Of a stretch of 64,000 nucleotides of DNA, positions 44,238 through 54,300 are shown piece by piece. Positions within the stretch are counted from its first letter, which is position 1. Every line of letters begins with the position of its first letter. The DNA lies in NCBI RefSeq assembly GCF_005154805.1, contig NZ_CP039727.1:1485501-1549500 (forward strand), in the 5' to 3' direction. This DNA comes from Bacillus sp. S3. Lineage in GTDB: Bacteria > Bacillota > Bacilli > Bacillales > Cytobacillaceae. The notes under the pieces were generated by a model that did not search any database, was not told the DNA's origin, and saw only the letters and a program-made list of their open reading frames with translations. The position numbers and the translations under genes were made by a program.

Positions 44238-44819
44238 TTGGTAGGTATCGAAATTGGAAAATATGTGGTAAACCCTTTTACGTTGTTTATTGAACCAGTG
44301 GAATACGACAAGAAACTGTATTCCCGTATTGTTGAGGAAGAAGTAGAATTTATCTCTCCGTTTAATCCTATCCAAAATATTAAACACAGCTGTAGTTACT
44401 ATGGCTGCGATTATGAAAGCAAAAGGAAGGGGACAAAGCTGTTAATTGACTATTCACGAAAACTTCCAATTGTTATTGAACCAATTAACGGAATCTATGC
44501 TTTCTGTACGGCATCACCTTACAATGTTAATTGTTATTGGTTCTTCCTTAACCAAATAAAGGATTATCGTCGTATATCTGCAAAACAAATAGTAGTCATT
44601 TTTCACAATGGGTATTCACAAACTTTTCCGATCTCCTACAATTCGTTTCATTCACAATTTGCAAAAGTTCTTACTTTACAAAACAATCTCTTGCAAAGAG
44701 TTGAACATAGCAGGAAAAAGATGTTTTATTTAGAAAAAAAACCTGAGTCACCAAAGGCATCAGAAAGTAATGAGTTTTATTCAAAGGATTCAAAGAATTC
44801 AAAGGATTCAAAGGAATAG
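44238..44819 (+). CDS. comK: ComK, competence transcription factor (divergent C-terminus)
   Basis: 193 aa from TTG at 44238, chosen because TAGGAGTG lies 7 bases upstream; the GTG at 44229 overlaps that site. ComK family features: SCSYYGCDYESKRKGTK (B. subtilis RSCRFFGSSYAGRKAGT), PIVIEPINGIYAFCTAS, and the near-identical LPISYNSFENQ region as FPISYNSFHSQ. ComK activates DNA uptake genes by binding A/T boxes. The C-terminus differs: after KKMFYLEKK, resembling the FMLYPK segment, it ends in a Ser/Lys-rich tail with SKDSKNSKDSKE rather than a helical end. That tail region controls MecA-dependent degradation in B. subtilis. Confidence 0.92.
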   Translation: MVGIEIGKYVVNPFTLFIEPVEYDKKLYSRIVEEEVEFISPFNPIQNIKHSCSYYGCDYESKRKGTKLLIDYSRKLPIVIEPINGIYAFCTASPYNVNCYWFFLNQIKDYRRISAKQIVVIFHNGYSQTFPISYNSFHSQFAKVLTLQNNLLQRVEHSRKKMFYLEKKPESPKASESNEFYSKDSKNSKDSKE

Positions 44820-44836
44820 TAAGGTATTTCTAACTG

Positions 44837-45202
44837 CTAGCGGGATAGGTGTTTTTTTAATAGGTAGGTCTCCATTAATTCCTGGACCTTGTTGCGAATC
44901 CTTGGATTAAAGTAATTATGGTTTTCTTCATAGCCTTTATAAATAAACATATACATCGTAAAAGCATCGTCCCGTTTTGTTTCAATGACTTGAAGTTGAT
45001 TCTTTTTCATATACTGTTTTACCTCAGAGAGTTCCCTCTGTATTTCCTTCATCGTTGCTTCAATTAAATCCAAATATGGTTTTTTTAATTTGAAGGGGCT
45101 GTGTTCTACAACATTTAAATCCCGGTTTAAGACGATTAGAACCATCGGTAAATAGATGGCCTTCTCCATAATGTCACGGTCATCCTCAGGAATTCTGGTC
45201 AT
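44837..45202 (-). CDS. yhjD: YhjD-like protein of unknown function
   Basis: 121 aa, soluble, mostly helical: MTRIPEDDRDIMEKAIYLPM at the start, then a long charged helix, and KGYEENHNYFNPRIRNKVQELME. Length and position after comK match B. subtilis YhjD (about 120 aa). Function unknown. It converges with comK with only 17 bp and no terminator between them. The ribosome site GAAAGGTGTAG precedes the ATG. Confidence 0.75.
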   Translation of the reverse strand: MTRIPEDDRDIMEKAIYLPMVLIVLNRDLNVVEHSPFKLKKPYLDLIEATMKEIQRELSEVKQYMKKNQLQVIETKRDDAFTMYMFIYKGYEENHNYFNPRIRNKVQELMETYLLKKHLSR

Positions 45203-45300
45203 CTGCCCATCTACACCTTTCTAAAAATTCGAACGCATGTTCCTATATATTTTACAAAAAATAAACAATAAATGCAATAGGCCCATTTCAAACTTGAAGG

Positions 45301-45324
45301 CTCGCCAATCGGCGAGTCTTTCTT
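45301..45324 (+). terminator. Plus-strand terminator beyond yhjD
   Basis: CTCGCC / GGCGAG with an AATC loop, followed by TCTTTCTT on the plus strand. No plus-strand gene ends near it; the nearest is comK, 480 bp upstream. Confidence 0.7.
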
Positions 45325-45474
45325 ATTGCAAAATTCATGCAATATATGAGAAAGTTTTTATTAATAGAAGGATATTTGATAGGGGAAAATGAATTAAATG
45401 AGGAAACCTAAATAAAGAAAAATCAGTCAAATATAGTTGAAGATAAAAAACATGGACGAATGGGTGATAAATAA

Positions 45475-46416
45475 ATGAGAGCTGATAGACATCAAACAAA
45501 GAAAAAGAGAAGATGGCCGTCCATTTTGCTTGCTTTTTTACTTTTAATTGGTGCAATTGCCGGGTATGCTTATTTTCAATTTAAACAAGGTGTTAACCAA
45601 TCATTAAAAAAAATAAATAATGATTCGAAAGATGAAAATGTTGTGTATACGTTTGAAGGGCAGAAGGATCAATATGGGGACACAAACGTGCTACTGCTGG
45701 GAAGCGATGCGCGAGGTAAGGAAAAGTCTCGATCTGACACCATTATGATTGTCCATTATAACGAAGATAAGGGCACATTTAAGATAACCTCGATTATGAG
45801 AGACAGCTATGTCACGATTCCAGGGCACGGCAAGCATAAAATCAATTCAGCATTCGCACTTGGCGGACCGGAATTAATGAGGCAAACAATTAAACAGAAT
45901 TTCGATCTTGACTTGCAATACTTTGCAATTGCAGATTTCCAAGGCTTTGTCCAGCTAATTGATGAAGCTTTTCCAAAAGGTGTAGAGATTGATGTGGAAA
46001 AGAAAATGTCAGAGAATATTGATGTAACATTAGAGCCTGGCCTGCAGAGATTAGATGGTGCACATTTGCTTGGCTATGTTCGCTTCCGTCACGATGCTAT
46101 TGGTGACTTTGGACGGGTAGAACGCCAGCAAAAGGCTGTAAAAGCCATTAAAGACCAATTGGGAGGGTTTCAAACAATCGCGAAGCTTCCAAAATTAATA
46201 GGCGTTGTTTCGCCATACGTTAACACAAATATGGACGCCTCGGACACATTATTTATGGCTAAAGACTTCCTTTCAGATAATAGAGGGACGATTGAAACAT
46301 TGCGTATACCAATTGAAAACAGTTTTACTGAGCCGCGGATTAAGGGAGAGGGCTCAGTGCTTGATATCGATGTTGAAAAAAATAAAGAGGCACTTCATCA
46401 ATTTATTACACAATAG
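45475..46416 (+). CDS. LytR-CpsA-Psr family cell-wall polymer ligase
   Basis: 313 aa. Basic cytoplasmic start (KKKRRW), one membrane anchor (PSILLAFLLLIGAIAGYAYF, about residues 17-36), then an extracellular LCP domain with NVLLLGSDARGKEKSRSDTIMIVHY, ITSIMRDSYVTIPG and LLGYVRFRHDAIGDFGRVERQQ, whose Arg/Asp residues bind lipid pyrophosphate. The enzyme moves teichoic acid or related polymers onto peptidoglycan. Related to the Tag group (TagTUV); which member cannot be decided. It is followed closely by the yhjE-like gene. Confidence 0.93.
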   Translation: MRADRHQTKKKRRWPSILLAFLLLIGAIAGYAYFQFKQGVNQSLKKINNDSKDENVVYTFEGQKDQYGDTNVLLLGSDARGKEKSRSDTIMIVHYNEDKGTFKITSIMRDSYVTIPGHGKHKINSAFALGGPELMRQTIKQNFDLDLQYFAIADFQGFVQLIDEAFPKGVEIDVEKKMSENIDVTLEPGLQRLDGAHLLGYVRFRHDAIGDFGRVERQQKAVKAIKDQLGGFQTIAKLPKLIGVVSPYVNTNMDASDTLFMAKDFLSDNRGTIETLRIPIENSFTEPRIKGEGSVLDIDVEKNKEALHQFITQ

Positions 46417-46461
46417 GTTTTGTACAAAAATTCAAGGAGCAACTAATTAAAGGAGAATGGG

Positions 46462-47127
46462 ATGGACTTCGACTCACTTAAAGCGTGGTTTACACTAGAA
46501 CATATAATGAGTCTCATACAAGAATATCGGGCACTTGGACCAGTTCCAGGTATATTGCTAATCGTTCTTGAAGCATTTTTGCCATTTCTCCCGTTAGTTG
46601 TGTTCGTAATGGCAAATGCCAGCGCTTTTGGACTTTGGTTAGGATTTATCTATTCTTGGATGGGAGCCTGTACTGGAGCCTTACTTGTTTTTTCGGTAAT
46701 CAGAAGGTATGGACAAAAACGACTATTATCTTTTTTGCCTAAACACCCGAAGGTACGTAATTTGATGGACTGGGTGGACCGTCATGGGTTCGGTCCCCTT
46801 TTCTTAATCCTATGTTTTCCATTTACCCCTTCCGCGGTCGTAAACATTGTTGCTGGCCTGTCAAAAATAAGGTTTGCTCAATATATGCTGGCAGTGTGTA
46901 TTGGGAAAATGGTGATGATCTTTACAATCAGCTTTATTGGTTATGATCTCCGTTCATTAATAACAAAGCCTTTTCGTACGGTTTTCGTGCTGCTTATTAT
47001 TTTTATTCTTTGGTATGTAGGGAAAAGAATTGAAGTAAGGTTGAATAAGAGCATAGAAACTGACCATAATGGGGAAATAGATAGAAATAAAGAGAAGGAG
47101 AAACGGAGGAGCTTCAATGAAAATTGA
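46462..47127 (+). CDS. yhjE: YhjE-like DedA/TVP38-type membrane protein
   Basis: 221 aa (B. subtilis YhjE about 207). Five or so hydrophobic helices; the VTT/SNARE-associated motif region includes FLPLVVFVMANASAFGLWLGF and the conserved FGPLFLILCFPFTPSAVVNIVAGLSKI. The family is thought to move lipids such as undecaprenyl phosphate or phospholipids across the membrane. AAAGGAGAATGG precedes the ATG. It overlaps the signal peptidase gene by 11 bp. A charged hydrophilic tail ends the protein. Confidence 0.85.
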   Translation: MDFDSLKAWFTLEHIMSLIQEYRALGPVPGILLIVLEAFLPFLPLVVFVMANASAFGLWLGFIYSWMGACTGALLVFSVIRRYGQKRLLSFLPKHPKVRNLMDWVDRHGFGPLFLILCFPFTPSAVVNIVAGLSKIRFAQYMLAVCIGKMVMIFTISFIGYDLRSLITKPFRTVFVLLIIFILWYVGKRIEVRLNKSIETDHNGEIDRNKEKEKRRSFNEN

Positions 47128-47671
47128 GTGGAAAAAGGAAGGACTGGAATGGGTTAAAGCATTTGCGATAGGTATTATTATCTTTATTTTTATTCGGACA
47201 TTTTTCTTTTCTAATTATATTGTTGAAGGCGAATCCATGATGCCTACACTTCAAGACGGAAATAAACTGGTTGTGAATAAGCTAGGAGTTCAAGTCGGAG
47301 AATTGACCCGATTTGATGTCATCGTGTTTCATGCAAATGCCAAAGAGGACTTTGTTAAACGGATTATCGGGCTGCCGGGGGATAAAATCGAATACCGGGA
47401 TGATTTGTTATATATTAATGGTCATAAGTATGAGGAACCGTTTTTAAAAACATATAAGCAAAAGGCACCTGGAATGAAACTTACTGGAGATTTTAGTTTA
47501 AAGGAATTATTCGGTGAAAATGTGGTTCCGGAAGGAAAATTATTTGTCCTTGGCGATAATCGGTTGGGAAGCTGGGACAGCCGTCAATTCGGATTCATCG
47601 ATGCAAGTCAGGTAGTCGGAAAAGTGGATTTACGCTATTGGCCTTTAAATGAAATGGACGTTCATTTTTAA
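47117..47671 (+). CDS. sipV: Type I signal peptidase (SipV-like)
   Basis: 184 aa. N-terminal membrane anchor (WVKAFAIGIIIFIFIRTFFF, about residues 12-31), catalytic Ser in VEGESMMPTL, catalytic Lys in FVKRIIGLPGDKI, and box E VLGDNRLGSWDSRQFG. It removes signal peptides from exported proteins at the outer face of the membrane. Position after yhjE matches SipV of B. subtilis (168 aa). The ATG is within the end of yhjE, with CGGAGGAGC upstream. A hairpin with T-run follows. Confidence 0.94.
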   Translation: MKIEWKKEGLEWVKAFAIGIIIFIFIRTFFFSNYIVEGESMMPTLQDGNKLVVNKLGVQVGELTRFDVIVFHANAKEDFVKRIIGLPGDKIEYRDDLLYINGHKYEEPFLKTYKQKAPGMKLTGDFSLKELFGENVVPEGKLFVLGDNRLGSWDSRQFGFIDASQVVGKVDLRYWPLNEMDVHF

Positions 47672-47688
47672 ATAGTAAACAATGGGGC

Positions 47689-47716
47689 GACGCGATTGAA
47701 AAAATCGTGTCTTTTT
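47689..47716 (+). terminator. Terminator after the signal peptidase gene
   Basis: GACGCGATT / AATCGTGTC, with one G-T pair, followed by TTTTTATTT. Confidence 0.85.
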
Positions 47717-47827
47717 ATTTATTTTTCCATTTTAGGAATGAATCCCATTGGTGGAAATACAAACGTTTGTACTCCTTTTGTGGTAGAATGGAAGATATAA
47801 AGTTTTATCAGAGAGCGAGGGATACCC

Positions 47828-50800
47828 TTGGCGGTAAGAATGGTAATTGGACGGTCCGGGAGCGGAAAAACAACGATGTTTCTCGAGGAAATACTTGGAA
47901 GTCTCGCGGAATCCCCAGAAGGCACACCCATAATTTATATCGTACCTGAGCAAATGACGTTTTTATCTGAATACCGTTTAGCCGCAAATTCAGAAGTAGG
48001 CGGAATGATACGTGCGCAGGTGTTCAGCTTTCCCCGTTTGGCATGGCGAATTCTGCAGGAAACAGGCGGGATTAGCCGTACCCATTTAAGCAGTGTCGGA
48101 ATGAATATGCTAATTCGTAAGATCATTGACGAGCAGAAAGAGAATTTAAAGATTTTTCAACGTGCGGCTGATAAGAATGGTTTTATTCAGCAGCTGGAAC
48201 AAATGATTATTGAATTTAAGCGGTACTGTCTTAAACCAGAAGAACTTATTCAAGAATCAGTTAAGTTTGGATTAGGGAACACGTCTGATGCAAAAGCACT
48301 GAATGATAAATTAAAAGATTTAGAATTGATTTATTCAAAATTTGAGGACGAAATCTTTGACAAATATATTGATTCAGAAGACTATTTCCGCCTGTTAGCA
48401 GAGAAAATATCAGTCTCTGCATTCTTAAAAGAGGCAGAAATCTACATCGACGGGTTTTATAGCTTCACTCCGCAAGAGTATCTCGTATTGGCGGAATTAA
48501 TGAAGCATTGTAAACGTGTTTCTATTGCGATGACCACGGATCGGTTATTTTTAGACTCAGCCCCTGACGAGCTTGACTTGTTCCGGGCCTCTGGTGAAAC
48601 ATGTTACAACGTCTATGATTTAGCCAGAACAAACGGCTGTGTTCTTGAACAGCCTATTATGCTAAAAGAACAAAAAAAATGGAATCAGCCGGCGCTCGCT
48701 CATTTAGAGGGCGAATTTGATGCACGGCCAGCCATAGCGTTTCATGGTACGACAGCAATTCAAATCAGCCAGGCAGTCAATCGAAGGGCTGAAATTGAAG
48801 GGATTGCAAGGGAAATTCGCGATGTGGTCCGAAAAAAAGGGTACCGCTACCGGGAAGTTGCCCTCTTAATTAGAAATGGCGGGGATTATCATGAAATCGT
48901 TGAACCGGTTTTTGACGATTATCAGATTCCTTATTTTATCGACCAGAAAAGGACGATGCTCAATCACCCTCTTATCGAATTGATTCGCTCCAGTCTTGAA
49001 GTAATTAACACTTATTGGCGCTATGAACCAGTATTTAGAGCGATAAAAACCGAATTATTATATCCCCTTCAGGAAAATCCAGACAAAATGCGCGAGAAGA
49101 TGGACAGGCTGGAAAACTATTGTTTAGCTTACGGGATTAGTGGCAGCAAATGGGTGAACAAGGATCGCTGGATTTACCGACGGATAAGAGGGCTGGAATT
49201 AACAGGGAATGTCCAAACCGATGCTGAAAAAGCGATGGAACAGGAATTGAATGAATTAAAGCTTATGGTGACTGCGCCAATATTACGTTTGTCAAGGAGA
49301 GTGAAAAAAGCTGATACAGGACGTAAGCTTTGTGAAGCCGTCTATTTATATTTAGAAGAATTAGATATTCCGGATAAGCTCGAAAAATGGAAAATAGCTG
49401 CTGAAGAAAAAGGCAATCTGGTAAGGATGAGGGAACATGAGCAAGTGTGGAATGCAGTTGTTGAACTTCTAGACCAGTATGTTGAAATACTCGGGGAAGA
49501 ACAGGTCACACTAAAGACATTTTCTGCTATTTTACAGGCCGGCTTCGATTCACTAAATTTCTCGCTTATTCCCCCTGCACTTGATCAGGTTCTAATTGGT
49601 GATTTGGAGAAATCAAGGCTGAATGAGATCAAAATTGTTTTCGTAGTTGGTGTCAATGAAGGGGTATTGCCTGCGAAAATTTCTGACGAAGGCATTCTGG
49701 CTGACGAAGACAGGGAGTTGCTATTGGCAGCTGGCATCGATGTTGCACCAAGCAGCCGAACACGGCTCTTGGATGAAAATTTTCTTGCCTATAAAGCTTT
49801 TACGGCACCATCTGACATGCTTTATGTCAGCTATCCGCTTGCCAATGATGAAGGAAAAGCATTAATTTCTTCGTCATACATTAAGCGGCTTAAGGATATG
49901 TTCCCTGAAGCAGGTGAGGGGTATTACGTTACAGACCCTGCCGATGTGGAGGAATCAAGGCAATTAAGTTTTGTGTCAAACTTCACAACAACCTTGTCCT
50001 ATCTTAACACACAGCTGCAATGGAAAAAGCGGAATTATCCAATTTCTAATCTGTGGTGGGATGTGTATAACTTTTACCTCGGAAGCACTTGGAAAAGCAA
50101 GGCGCAAAAAGTGTTGTCAAGCCTTTATTACTCAAACAGTGCCATTCAGCTTTCTAAGGAGGTTGCCGATGAATTATATGGTGAGACAATCCAGGCGAGT
50201 GTTTCAAGAATGGAATTATATAATGGCTGTGCCTTTTCTCATTTTGCCCAGCATGGACTGAAGCTTCGTGAACGGCAAATATTTCGATTGGAGGCTCCAG
50301 ACATTGGCGAATTATTCCACGCTGCTTTAAAGCAGATTGCCGACATTGTCAATGAACAAAATATGTCCTGGTCCGAGTTAACCCGTAAGCAATGTGAAGA
50401 CCTTTCCAAAGAGGCTATCAAGACATTAGCACCAAGGCTGCAAAACGAAATTTTGCTCAGCTCGGAACGCCATCATTATATTACGCGGAAATTAGAACAA
50501 ATTATTACTCGTGCATCGCTTGTTTTAAGTGAGCATGCGAAAGTGAGCGGATTTTCACCGATTGGCTTAGAATTAGGGTTTGGCCCTAATGGTGACCTGC
50601 CCCCATTAGCCTTTTCATTAAAGAATGGAAAAAGAATGGAATTAGCGGGGCGTATTGACAGGGTCGATCAAGCAAAAGCGGAAGATGACAGTGTCTTTTT
50701 GCGGGTAATTGATTATAAATCGAGTGAGAAGGATGTCAATTTAACTGAGGTCTATTATGGTCTTGCCCTGCAAATGCTGACCTATCTTGATATTGTCATT

Positions 50801-51325
50801 ACTCATTCCAATGAATTAGTAGAGATGAAAGCGAGTCCAGCAGGTGTCCTTTATTTCCATGTTCACAATCCATTTATTAATGCAAAAAAAATGTTAACCA
50901 TAGATGAAATCGAAAAAGAAATGATGAAAAAATTTAAAATGAATGGATTAATGCTTAGTGATCAAAGGGTCATCCAATTAATGGATCAAACGCTGGAATC
51001 CGGAGACTCTCAAATTGTAGCGGCAGGGATCAAGAAAGATGGAAACTTATCTAAAAAATCAAAGGTAGCAAGTTTAGAAGAATTTGATCGTTTACGCTAT
51101 CATGTCCGCGAACTATACCAGAAAACAGGTAATGCCATTATTGAAGGACAAATCGATATCGCCCCATATAAGCTAAAGGACAAGACACCATGTACATTTT
51201 GCTCCTTTAAATCGGTATGCCAATTTGATGAATCGATTGAAAGTAATCGTTATCGGATGCTGACACCGCATTCGAAGGAAGATATTTTGGCGTTAATTAG
51301 AAAGGAGGCAGAGGAGAATGAGTAA
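47828..51325 (+). CDS. addB: AddB, ATP-dependent helicase/nuclease subunit B
   Basis: 1165 aa from TTG at 47828 (AGAGCGAGGGAT upstream), matching B. subtilis AddB (1166). Walker A GRSGSGKTTMFLEEI starts at residue 8. The C-terminal RecB-type nuclease has LRVIDYKSSEKDV near 960. Four cysteines for the iron-sulphur cluster are present: one near residue 800 (NGCAFSHF) and three in TPCTFCSFKSVCQFD near 1121-1130. With AddA it processes double-strand breaks to a Chi-like site for RecA. It overlaps addA by 8 bp. Confidence 0.97.
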   Translation: MAVRMVIGRSGSGKTTMFLEEILGSLAESPEGTPIIYIVPEQMTFLSEYRLAANSEVGGMIRAQVFSFPRLAWRILQETGGISRTHLSSVGMNMLIRKIIDEQKENLKIFQRAADKNGFIQQLEQMIIEFKRYCLKPEELIQESVKFGLGNTSDAKALNDKLKDLELIYSKFEDEIFDKYIDSEDYFRLLAEKISVSAFLKEAEIYIDGFYSFTPQEYLVLAELMKHCKRVSIAMTTDRLFLDSAPDELDLFRASGETCYNVYDLARTNGCVLEQPIMLKEQKKWNQPALAHLEGEFDARPAIAFHGTTAIQISQAVNRRAEIEGIAREIRDVVRKKGYRYREVALLIRNGGDYHEIVEPVFDDYQIPYFIDQKRTMLNHPLIELIRSSLEVINTYWRYEPVFRAIKTELLYPLQENPDKMREKMDRLENYCLAYGISGSKWVNKDRWIYRRIRGLELTGNVQTDAEKAMEQELNELKLMVTAPILRLSRRVKKADTGRKLCEAVYLYLEELDIPDKLEKWKIAAEEKGNLVRMREHEQVWNAVVELLDQYVEILGEEQVTLKTFSAILQAGFDSLNFSLIPPALDQVLIGDLEKSRLNEIKIVFVVGVNEGVLPAKISDEGILADEDRELLLAAGIDVAPSSRTRLLDENFLAYKAFTAPSDMLYVSYPLANDEGKALISSSYIKRLKDMFPEAGEGYYVTDPADVEESRQLSFVSNFTTTLSYLNTQLQWKKRNYPISNLWWDVYNFYLGSTWKSKAQKVLSSLYYSNSAIQLSKEVADELYGETIQASVSRMELYNGCAFSHFAQHGLKLRERQIFRLEAPDIGELFHAALKQIADIVNEQNMSWSELTRKQCEDLSKEAIKTLAPRLQNEILLSSERHHYITRKLEQIITRASLVLSEHAKVSGFSPIGLELGFGPNGDLPPLAFSLKNGKRMELAGRIDRVDQAKAEDDSVFLRVIDYKSSEKDVNLTEVYYGLALQMLTYLDIVITHSNELVEMKASPAGVLYFHVHNPFINAKKMLTIDEIEKEMMKKFKMNGLMLSDQRVIQLMDQTLESGDSQIVAAGIKKDGNLSKKSKVASLEEFDRLRYHVRELYQKTGNAIIEGQIDIAPYKLKDKTPCTFCSFKSVCQFDESIESNRYRMLTPHSKEDILALIRKEAEENE

Positions 51326-54300
51326 TTTCATGATCCCTTCGAAGCCAGAGGGTGTGACCTGGACAGATGATCAGTGGAAAGCAATAGTGGCAAGGAATAA
51401 AGATATCCTTGTAGCGGCAGCGGCCGGTTCAGGGAAAACTGCTGTCCTTGTGGAAAGAATCATCCAAAAAATTCTTTCCATGGATGATCCGCTTAATGTT
51501 GATGAATTGTTGGTCGTGACGTTTACCAATGCTTCCGCAGCAGAAATGCGGCATCGAATTGGGGAAGCATTGGAAAAAGCAATTGATCTGGATCCGGGTT
51601 CAAGACATTTACGAAAGCAGCTCACCTTATTAAATAAGGCATCGATTTCAACTCTGCATTCCTTTTGTATGGAGGTCATCCGTAAGTATTATTATTTAAT
51701 TGATATTGACCCGGGTTTTCGGATTGCCGATGAAACGGAGGCACAATTAATAAGAGATGAAGTAATGGATGAATTGTTTGAAGAAGAGTATGGAAAAAAG
51801 GATAATCAGGCCTTTTTTACTTTAGTCGATTCGTTCACGAGTGATCGAAGTGATGCTGGATTAATGGAAATTGTGCGCTCAATCTACGATTTTGCCCGTT
51901 CAAACCCCCAGCCGGAGCAGTATTTACAATCTATTGTTTCCATGTATGACGTGGCAGATGGAGACAATATAGAAAATCTCCCGTTTACAGAGGCACTTCT
52001 TTTCGATATTAAATTGCAATTAGAAGCGGCAAAGGAAATGATCAAGCGAGGGCTTGAAGTAACCAAACTGCCAAATGGCCCGGCGCCGAGAGCCGAAAAC
52101 TTCTTAGATGATTTGCTAGTCATTGAAACACTTTTATCAGCGCAAAAAGATTCATGGGCGACACTACATCAAGCGATGCAAGCATGGTCATTTTCACGGG
52201 CAAAACAGGTTAAGGGAGACCACTATGATAAGGACCTGACTGATAAGGCCCAGAAGCTCCGGGAAAAGGCGAAGAAAAAAATCCAAGATGTAAAAGAAGA
52301 GCTCTTTTCCAGGAAACCGGAAAGCTTTTTACGTGATATGAGAGAGATGCTGCCACTTGTCGAAACGCTTGCCTATCTGGTAAGAGAATTTTCAAACCGA
52401 TTTGAAAAAATAAAAAAAGAAAAAAGTCTTGTTGATTATGCCGATTTAGAGCACTACTGTCTCGCAATATTGACAGAAGCCATTTCAGCTGAAGGTGAAT
52501 TTCTCCCATCAGAAGCAGCACTTGCTTACCGCGGGCATTTTAAAGAAGTTTATTGTGATGAATATCAAGACACAAATATGGTTCAGGAAACGATCTTAAA
52601 ACTTGTAACAAAAGATGGGGAAGCAAGTGGTAATTTATTCATGGTCGGCGATGTCAAGCAGTCGATTTACCGCTTTCGACTAGCAGAGCCAAATCTCTTC
52701 TTAAGTAAATATAACCGCTTTAGGGTGGATGGCATTGATTCTGGCTTAAGAATCGATTTGGCACGGAATTTCAGAAGTAGGAAAGAAGTACTTGATGCCA
52801 CCAATTATTTATTCAAACAAATCATGGGGATCAAAGTTGGAGAAATAGAATATGATGAGGCGGCGGAATTGATAAAGGGTGCACCATACCCAGCAGAAGA
52901 TCCATATCCGGTAGAAGTGCTGCTAATTGATCAAAATGCGGAAGAGGCAGAAGCGGCCGGAGATAAAGAAGCGGAAGGCGAAATAGAAGCGGCTGAATTT
53001 GATGCAGCAGAGCTGGAACAATCGCAGCTTGAAGCAAGAGTCATAGCTGGAAAGATTAAAGAATTAGTTGCAGCAGGTGCACCTGTATATAATACAAAAA
53101 CAAAATCGCAAAGCGCTATTATGTATCGGGATATCGTGATTCTCCTCCGCTCGATGACCTGGGCACCGCAAATTATTGAAGAGTTTAAGCAACAAGGAAT
53201 TCCGATTTATGCGAATTTATCCACTGGATATTTTGAAGCGACAGAGGTATCAATTATGATGTCACTGCTCAGGGTGATTGATAATCCATACCAGGATATC
53301 CCTTTAGCTTCGGTGTTACGGTCACCCATCGTCGGATTAAATGAAGAGGATTTATCTAAAATTCGCATTCACAGGAAGCATGGCTCGTTTTGGGAGGCCG
53401 TTTCTTCCTTTTGCTTGAGTAAAACAGCCGAAGATACAGAGCCTTTTTATGCTAAAGTCCGAAGTTTTTTTGATTGGTTAACAAGCTGGCGCTCGCTGGC
53501 AAGACAAGGAGCGCTTTCAGAATTAATCTGGCAGTTATACAGGGATACTGGGTTTTATGATTTTGTTGGCGGACTGCCTGGAGGCAAACAGCGTCAGGCT
53601 AACTTAAGAGCTTTATATGACAGGGCAAGGGCCTATGAACAGACCTCTTTCCGCGGGTTATTTCGCTTTTTGCGATTTATCGAGCGCATGATGGATCGAG
53701 GAGATGACCTCGGGGCCGCAAGAGCGCTGAGTGAGCAGGAGGATGTTGTCCGGATTATGACGATTCATAGCAGTAAAGGGCTTGAATTTCCAGTTGTATT
53801 TATGGCGGGGATGGCACGGAATTTTAATATGATGGATATCCGAAAGTCCTACATGCTAGATAAAGAATTTGGATTTGCGGCTAAATATGTAAATGCAGAG
53901 AAACGTATTTCCTATCCATCCCTCCCGCAAATTGCTTTTAAACGGAAAAAAAGAATGGAAATGCTAGCAGAGGAGATGCGTGTCTTATACGTGGCGATGA
54001 CGAGGGCGAAAGAAAAGCTCTTTATGACAGCAGCTTTAAAGGATGCGGCGAAAGCAATCGACAAATGGAATGATGTTTCCTCACATACTGAATGGCTGTT
54101 AGAGGATTTTGAGCGGGCATCGGCCATGAGCTATATCGACTGGATTGGACCGGCATTGATCCGTCATCAAAACTGCGATGAATTAAGGAATACAAGTGAA
54201 AAAGGTAAACGTGTACCGGTGGAAATCACTGAGCATCCGTCTTCTTGGAAAATTAAAGTGAAAAGTGCAGAAGAAATTAAAAAACAGGAAACGAAACTTA

